A stretch of DNA of 10,407 bases from UBA4717 sp045536775 (GTDB taxonomy: Bacteria; Bacillota; Clostridia; Oscillospirales; CAG-272): NCBI GenBank assembly GCA_045536775.1, contig JAZSOD010000066.1:1-10407 (forward strand). Reading direction: 5' to 3'. The translations under genes were made by a program, and so were the position numbers. The notes beneath the pieces were generated by a model. The model made no database searches and was not told the DNA's origin. It worked only from the letters and a program-made list of their open reading frames with translations. Numbering within the stretch: the stretch's first letter is position 1; each line of letters begins with the position of its first letter. Positions 6,126-10,407 of this stretch are shown piece after piece.

Positions 6126-6941
6126 TTACACCTCAAGCGCCGATTCTCTGACGCCCGTCTTTATAATATGTCTTGGGCACTTCTCGGCGCATATTCCGCA
6201 CGAGGTGCATTTTGAATAGTCTATGTGTGCGACGAAATCGTCGACTGTGATAGCGCCTGCAGGGCAGTTCTTTTCGCATATACGGCAGCTGATACAGCCG
6301 ACCTCGCAATAGCTTTTCGTCTTCGCGCCCTTGTCGACCGATTTGCAGCCGACCCAGTACTTGGCGTCAAAGGGAATAAGCTTTATGATGTGCTTGGGAC
6401 AAGCCGAAACGCAGTTTCCGCAGCCCTCGCACCTGGAGTAGTCTACTGTGGCAACCCCGTTTACTATCTTGATGGCGTCAAACGTACATACCTTGGCGCA
6501 CGAGCCGAGGCCTATACAGCCGTTTGGACAGAGCTTGTCACCGCCGCCGAGTCTTGTTGCGGCGATACAGTCGTTTGCACCGTTGTAGTGGTATTTTTTC
6601 TTGGCAACACCCGCTTCACCCGAGCACATTACCTGTGCGCGGTATCTTACGACGTCCTCTGCGGCACAGCCCATAATTTCGCTGACCGCCTTTGCTACAA
6701 GCGAGCCGCCGACCACGCAGGCGGTGGTTTTTGCTTCACCCTTGACGATAGCCTCGGCAAGAGCCGAGCAGCCTGCATATCCGCAGCCGCCGCAGTTTGC
6801 ACCGGGAAGCTCGTCGCAGATCAGGGGTATTCTTTCGTCAACCTTTACGGCAAACACCTTTGCGGCGACCGCAAGCATAACACCGAGCACCGCGCCGAGA
6901 ATGGCAAACCACATTACTGCATAAAGAATATCAATTAACAT
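6126..6941 (-). CDS. rnfB: Rnf complex subunit RnfB, polyferredoxin
   Basis: RnfB is the cytosolic, membrane-anchored iron-sulfur subunit that is thought to accept electrons from reduced ferredoxin. The 271-residue protein begins with one membrane helix (about 4-30). A 4Fe-4S domain follows, with C50-x2-C53-x4-C58 and C75 (NCGGCGYAGC). The ferredoxin region then has four cysteine motifs: C138/142/148/152, C171/174/177/181, C216/219/222/226 and C245/248/251/255. By motif count this allows four more [4Fe-4S] clusters, and C199 and C212 are extra cysteines. The ribosome binding site TAAGGAG overlaps the rnfA stop codon and sits 8 nt before the ATG, which indicates translational coupling. The order here is rnfD-G-E-A-B followed by trmB. 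A 237-codon frame on the opposite strand is its shadow. Confidence 0.96.
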   Translation of the reverse strand: MLIDILYAVMWFAILGAVLGVMLAVAAKVFAVKVDERIPLICDELPGANCGGCGYAGCSALAEAIVKGEAKTTACVVGGSLVAKAVSEIMGCAAEDVVRYRAQVMCSGEAGVAKKKYHYNGANDCIAATRLGGGDKLCPNGCIGLGSCAKVCTFDAIKIVNGVATVDYSRCEGCGNCVSACPKHIIKLIPFDAKYWVGCKSVDKGAKTKSYCEVGCISCRICEKNCPAGAITVDDFVAHIDYSKCTSCGICAEKCPRHIIKTGVRESALEV

Positions 6942-6953
6942 GAATACATCTCC

Positions 6954-7532
6954 TTAAAACGACATTCCCGTGAAGCCCGAAAACGCCATAGCGATAAGTC
7001 CCGCGGTAACGAGAGCGATAGGTGTTCCTCTGAAGGGCTTCGGGGGGTCTGCGAGATTAACCCTCATTCTTACTCCCGCGAAGAGAACTATTGCAAGAGT
7101 AAATCCGAGCGCCGACGAGAAGCCGAACGCGAGAGATTCGATGAAGTTAAAGCCGTTTTGGATATTGAGAAGCACCGCACCGAGAACGGCACAGTTTGTG
7201 GTGATAAGCGGCAGATAAATGCCGAGCGCACCGTAAAGAGAGGGAACGAATTTGCGCAGAAACATCTCGATGAACTGAACGAGTGACGCGATTATAAGTA
7301 TAAACGCGATGGTTTCGAGATACTGAAGGTTAAAGGGCACGAGCACGTAGTGGTAGACCGCGTAGGTCGCCGCGCTTGAAACCGTCATAACGAAGGTTAC
7401 CGCACAGCCCATACCGAGTGCCGTGTCCGGCTTTTCCGAAACGCCGAGGAAGGGGCAGATACCGAGGAAGCGCGAGAAAATGTAGTTTTCCACGAGTATC
7501 GCGGTGAGCATAAGAATAAAAATTTCCTTCAT
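6954..7532 (-). CDS. rnfA: Rnf complex membrane subunit RnfA
   Basis: RnfA is an integral membrane subunit that pairs with RnfE. Both are six-helix proteins of the same family in opposite topology, and structural work on Rnf places an iron-sulfur centre between them. The 192-residue protein has the signature VENYIFSRFLGICPFLGVS (14-32) with C26, and LPLITTNCAVLGA (107-119) with C114. These are the two cysteines expected to ligate that cluster. Hydrophobic segments fill the rest, including FALILI- and TLAIVLFAGVRMRV-like helices. Length matches the family (about 190). The gene starts 17 nt after rnfE. The upstream AGGCGG is a weak ribosome binding site compared with those of its neighbours. 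rnfB begins 12 nt after its stop. Confidence 0.96.
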   Translation of the reverse strand: MKEIFILMLTAILVENYIFSRFLGICPFLGVSEKPDTALGMGCAVTFVMTVSSAATYAVYHYVLVPFNLQYLETIAFILIIASLVQFIEMFLRKFVPSLYGALGIYLPLITTNCAVLGAVLLNIQNGFNFIESLAFGFSSALGFTLAIVLFAGVRMRVNLADPPKPFRGTPIALVTAGLIAMAFSGFTGMSF

Positions 7533-7549
7533 ACAAGAACCGCCTGCAC

Positions 7550-8182
7550 TCAGGCATTACCCTCCTTCTTCTTTGCTTTTGCGAGAAAATAGTTCATAAA
7601 AGCGATAAGACATCCGAGTACGATAAACGCGCCGGGTGCCTGAGCTATCATTGTAACAGGCTCGAAGCTGTCACCGAATACGCTTATACCGAAGAAGGTA
7701 CCGTTGCCGAGAATTTCGCGGATTGTGCCGAGCACGAACAGGGCAGCCGTGAAGCCGACACCCATAAACACGCCGTCAAGCGCGGCGTAGCCGACGCTGT
7801 TTTTGGAGGCAAACGCCTCCGCGCGTCCTAAAATGATACAGTTAACCACAATAAGCGGAATAAACAGACCGAGAGATGCGTAAAGCTCCTCGAAGAATGC
7901 CTGCATAATAAACTGCACCGTGGTAACGAAGCCGGATATGATAACTATGTAAGAAGCGATTCGTATCTGCTTCGGAATGAAATTTCTGAGAAGCGATATG
8001 AATATGTTCGAGAAAATGAGGACTACCGAGGTAGCCGCGCCCATACCGAGCGAGTTTTCAACCGAGGTGGTAACGGCGAGGGTGGAGCACATACCGAGAA
8101 GCTGACCGAGAACGGGGTTTTTGTCAAGCACGGATTCCTTGAACATCACTCCGAGCTTTATGGGGTCCTTTTCCTTGCTCAT
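7550..8182 (-). CDS. rnfE: Rnf complex membrane subunit RnfE
   Basis: RnfE is the membrane partner of RnfA in the Rnf ion-translocating ferredoxin:NAD+ oxidoreductase. The 210-residue protein has a short polar N-terminus, then NPVLGQLLGMCSTLAVTTSVENSLGMG (22-48) carrying C32, and PLIVVNCIILGRAEAFA (109-125) carrying C115. These cysteines correspond to C26 and C114 of RnfA. Near the C-terminus is DGVFMGVGFTAALFVLGTIREILGNG, and the tail is lysine-rich (AKKKEG). About six membrane helices are apparent. The start codon overlaps the rnfG stop in an ATGA arrangement, and GGAGGTGA (8194-8187) lies 5 nt upstream within rnfG, so translation is probably coupled. No missing family feature was seen. Confidence 0.96.
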   Translation of the reverse strand: MSKEKDPIKLGVMFKESVLDKNPVLGQLLGMCSTLAVTTSVENSLGMGAATSVVLIFSNIFISLLRNFIPKQIRIASYIVIISGFVTTVQFIMQAFFEELYASLGLFIPLIVVNCIILGRAEAFASKNSVGYAALDGVFMGVGFTAALFVLGTIREILGNGTFFGISVFGDSFEPVTMIAQAPGAFIVLGCLIAFMNYFLAKAKKKEGNA

Positions 8183-9519
8183 TTGTTCACCTCCGCGCGT
8201 ATTGCTTCAAATTCGGTATTGTAGTCGAGGACCGTCTGAGCCGCGCTGCAAATAGCACTTGCCTCTTCGTCTGCTTCCTCGAACACTTCAACGTTTTCGC
8301 CGTAAACAAGCTTGGTCTTGGTTTCGTCAAATTTGTAATTGGGAACGATATATTCGTGAAGCGCGTTTGCTATTTTGTCAAAGCCTTCGCCCTCGTAGTC
8401 TAAGAATCTGACACCCTGTATTCTTCCGTAGTAGGTGCCTATCATAAGGTCGGCGTAATCAAACTCGCCTGAAGTTGCTCTGATCTTCGCAATATAACCG
8501 ACAAGACTGCCGTCGGAGACCGCGAGGAATGAAAGCTCGTTAAACGGTGTTCCGAACGTATCGAAGGGGATTTCGATAACACCCTTGCCGTTGTCCTCCC
8601 AACCGTACATACCGTCGAGGATGCGCTTTTTTGTAAATACTGCCTTTTTGGGCTCAGGCTCAGGTTCAGGCGTTGGTTCAGGCTCGCCCGTGATGGCAAC
8701 TACGTCGCCGTAGAGGGCAAGACAAGTGTTAACGCCTGCATTTATAGCCCTCGAGGTTATGGTAGCACCCGAAACCGCGTCTATATCTGTGCCGAGAGCG
8801 AGCGACCCACCACCGAGGGAGATATAGCGCGTGAGATATGAGTCGTCAAGTGCCTTCGTGCCAACAGACGGGGTCTCGCTGTGACTTATAACCTTGATTC
8901 CCTTGACACTTCTGTCAAGGTCGATACCGATGATAAGATTTACTCCGCCGCCGAAGCCTTTGGGTGAGACCTCCACCGCGTAGCCTGCGTAATTTTCACC
9001 GTCCTTTACCGCGTATACCGCGGAGACGTTTTCGTACGCAAGCTCAAGTGTGTGATAGTCCGTAAGCTCGGGAAAGAGGTCTGTGAGAGCAGCTTCCTTT
9101 TTCTCAAGCTCGTTTTGCGCAATTATGGGAGCCGTTATTGCGTTTGCTATCGCAAGCATTGCGGCAACCACAGCGCATATAAGCAAAAGTTTTAAGGTTA
9201 TTGAAGCTATGAAGGCAGGTGTTGACAGCTCCTTCTTCGGCTTTTTCTCCTTCTTTTCCTTGACAGGCTTTTCTTTCTTTTCGGGCTTTTCGCGGACCTG
9301 TCGGTTTACTTTTGTTTCGGGCTTTTCTTCGCCATCCTGTGCAAAAAGCTCGCTCGCGGCAAGCTCCTCCTCGTCTGCAATCGGGGTCAAAAGCGATATT
9401 TGCTCGGGGGAGTCGTCACTGTGGCTCTTTTCGGGAATGTCGTCATCGTCGGGAGGACTTGTTATGAATATAAATTCGGAGTCGAAATCAAAATCTGAGA
9501 ACTTATTGCTTTTTGCCAT
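8179..9519 (-). CDS. rnfG: Rnf complex FMN-binding subunit RnfG, enlarged at both ends
   Basis: RnfG carries a covalently bound FMN on the outer face of the membrane. The protein has 446 residues, about twice the usual length of roughly 180-220. Residues 1-100 are a charged extension: an acidic stretch with DDDD (24-27), then a Lys/Glu-rich stretch (66-98). One membrane helix follows (about 103-129), then the FMN_bind domain (about 135-275) with DGENYAGYAVEV, GFGGGVNLIIGID and SHSETPSVG (usually ETPG). SGAT (250-253) is the site where T253 would carry FMN. A Glu-Pro linker (279-290) leads to a C-terminal domain of about 155 residues that resembles a second FMN_bind domain without SGAT. GGAGG lies about 8 nt before the start. 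The gene overlaps rnfD by 17 nt and rnfE by 4 nt. The core identification is firm. The roles of the extensions are unknown. No apbE flavin transferase gene is visible. Confidence 0.93.
   Translation of the reverse strand: MAKSNKFSDFDFDSEFIFITSPPDDDDIPEKSHSDDSPEQISLLTPIADEEELAASELFAQDGEEKPETKVNRQVREKPEKKEKPVKEKKEKKPKKELSTPAFIASITLKLLLICAVVAAMLAIANAITAPIIAQNELEKKEAALTDLFPELTDYHTLELAYENVSAVYAVKDGENYAGYAVEVSPKGFGGGVNLIIGIDLDRSVKGIKVISHSETPSVGTKALDDSYLTRYISLGGGSLALGTDIDAVSGATITSRAINAGVNTCLALYGDVVAITGEPEPTPEPEPEPKKAVFTKKRILDGMYGWEDNGKGVIEIPFDTFGTPFNELSFLAVSDGSLVGYIAKIRATSGEFDYADLMIGTYYGRIQGVRFLDYEGEGFDKIANALHEYIVPNYKFDETKTKLVYGENVEVFEEADEEASAICSAAQTVLDYNTEFEAIRAEVNK
8651..8686 (-). repeat. Hexanucleotide repeat encoding the Glu-Pro linker of RnfG
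   Basis: On the plus strand six hexamers follow one another: GGCTCA twice, GGTTCA, GGCGTT, GGTTCA, GGCTCG. On the coding strand this gives alternating Glu-Pro residues (EPEPTPEPEPEP) between the two FMN_bind-like domains. Alternating Glu-Pro usually forms a stiff extended spacer. The near-identical units suggest expansion by slippage. Confidence 0.7.
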
Positions 9520-10407
9520 TTGTAATACCTCCGAATTTAACGGGCTTTGTAAATTTGTCTATGTACCATACGAGAAGATTCATTATAAGTACCGCGAACG
9601 AAACGCCGTCCGGATAACCGCCGAAGCGTCTTATAAAGACTGTAAGGAGTCCGCATCCGATACCGAACACTATCCTTCCCGTATTGGTGACGGGGCTTGT
9701 AGCGTAGTCGGTAGCCATAAAGATGGCTCCTATCATAACACCGCCCGAGAGAAGCTGATAGACAGCAAAATCAAAGGGGTTTGTATTTCCTGCGGGGAAG
9801 ATGAGCGAAACGAGGTAGACCGTCGCCATAAACGTCACGGGTATGTGCCAGGTGATGACCTTCTTGAGAAGCAGGAATATACCGCCCGCGATAAGAAGCA
9901 TAGCCGATACCTCACCGATACAGCCCGCCTTGAAGCCGACGAACATATCGGCAATGGTAACGTCGGGAATGACGCCGCCCTTGAGCGAGGCGAGAGGGGT
10001 TGCCGATGCGATGGCGTCTACCTCTTCGGCAGAGAGCATTATCTTAAACGGAGCCGGAGTAGTACCGGGGGCGTTGAAGTCGCTCATGTGACCCGTCCAC
10101 GAGAAGAGAAAAACTCTTGCCGCAAGCGCGGGGTTGACTATGTTTTTACCGATACCGCCGAAAAGCTGTTTTACTATGATTATCGCAAAGAACGCCGCAA
10201 CCACGGGCATCCATAACGGTGCGGTGGACGGCAGATTAAGTGCGATGAGAAGACCTGTTACTGCCGCCGAAAAGTCAAGCACGGTAATGGGCTTTTTGAG
10301 TAAAAGCTGATAAAGGAACTCAAAAAGCACGCAGGCAAGCACCGATACCACGGACAGAGTGAGCGAACGGAAGCCAAAGGTTATGATAGACCATAAGTCG
10401 GATCGTA
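9503..10407 (-). CDS. rnfD: Rnf complex membrane subunit RnfD, 5' end outside the window
   Basis: RnfD is a membrane subunit with a covalently linked flavin, related to NqrB. The frame stays open through the right edge, so the GTG at 10351 is internal: upstream in-frame codons read DLWSIITFGFRSLTLSVV, which continues the membrane helix. The visible part of about 301 residues contains LLIALNLPSTAPLWMPVVAAFFAI, the conserved block KQLFGGIGKNIVNPALAARVFLFSW, and a flavin-attachment region read as ASATPLA, with the candidate Thr at 10000-9998. Near the end is GGVMIGAIFMATDYATSPVT followed by GGYPDGVSFAVLIMNLLVWYID, both typical of RnfD/NqrB. Its last 17 nt overlap rnfG. The family is about 300-350 residues long, so only a short N-terminal part is missing. 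rnfC would normally be next, upstream. Confidence 0.95.
   Translation of the reverse strand, partial: RSDLWSIITFGFRSLTLSVVSVLACVLFEFLYQLLLKKPITVLDFSAAVTGLLIALNLPSTAPLWMPVVAAFFAIIIVKQLFGGIGKNIVNPALAARVFLFSWTGHMSDFNAPGTTPAPFKIMLSAEEVDAIASATPLASLKGGVIPDVTIADMFVGFKAGCIGEVSAMLLIAGGIFLLLKKVITWHIPVTFMATVYLVSLIFPAGNTNPFDFAVYQLLSGGVMIGAIFMATDYATSPVTNTGRIVFGIGCGLLTVFIRRFGGYPDGVSFAVLIMNLLVWYIDKFTKPVKFGGITNGKKQ

Noticed and set aside
6225..6938. Plus-strand reading frame of 237 codons
   Set aside because: It is antisense to rnfB along almost its full length. The apparent cysteines and alanines reflect complementary rnfB codons.
9083..10216. Long plus-strand reading frame of 377 codons
   Set aside because: It lies antisense to rnfG and rnfD, both clearly recognised. 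Its product is rich in Ser/Phe then Arg/Glu without any family motif, has no ribosome binding site, and arises from the codon bias of the opposite strand.
10349..10351. GTG at 10351 as the rnfD start
   Set aside because: The frame is open to the window edge, and the upstream residues continue a hydrophobic RnfD-like helix, so the true start is outside the window.

Overview
The window reads as a chromosomal segment of an anaerobic, probably gut-associated, member of the Clostridia (Firmicutes). The evidence is a Clostridia-type rnf operon (ferredoxin:NAD+ oxidoreductase), strong AAGGAG/GGAGGTGA ribosome binding sites, moderate GC content and dense operon packing. The species cannot be named from the sequence. 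Two gene blocks face each other and converge near position 4,890.

Left block, plus strand: the 3' three quarters of recG (DNA branch-migration helicase, cut by the left edge); about 500 bp without a credible gene but full of perfect or near-perfect palindromes; rarA (AAA+ replication-recombination ATPase); a DUF1015 gene 14 nt after rarA; and a 51-residue membrane protein gene ending in a symmetrical intrinsic terminator.

Right block, minus strand, read from the right edge leftwards: rnfD (cut by the right edge), rnfG, rnfE, rnfA, rnfB and trmB, all overlapping or within 17 nt of one another, closed by an intrinsic terminator. The Rnf complex couples electron flow between ferredoxin and NAD+ to Na+ or H+ transport. 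rnfC would be expected just beyond the right edge. trmB, a tRNA m7G methyltransferase, starts 3 nt after rnfB and is probably co-transcribed with it. Between trmB and the convergent terminator is a REP-associated tyrosine transposase (RAYT, Y1/HUH family).

Three points stand out. First, the RAYT coding sequence contains two copies of a 27-bp REP-like element in inverted orientation. Each is a GTAG tetranucleotide directly 5' of an 8-bp hairpin, both are translated in frame, and this is the form of site that RAYT enzymes are known to recognise. Second, RnfG is about twice the usual length, with a charged cytosolic N-terminal extension and a C-terminal domain that looks like a second FMN_bind domain lacking its flavin-attachment motif. 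Third, the recG-rarA gap carries a cluster of unrelated palindromes, including one segment with mutually exclusive hairpins.
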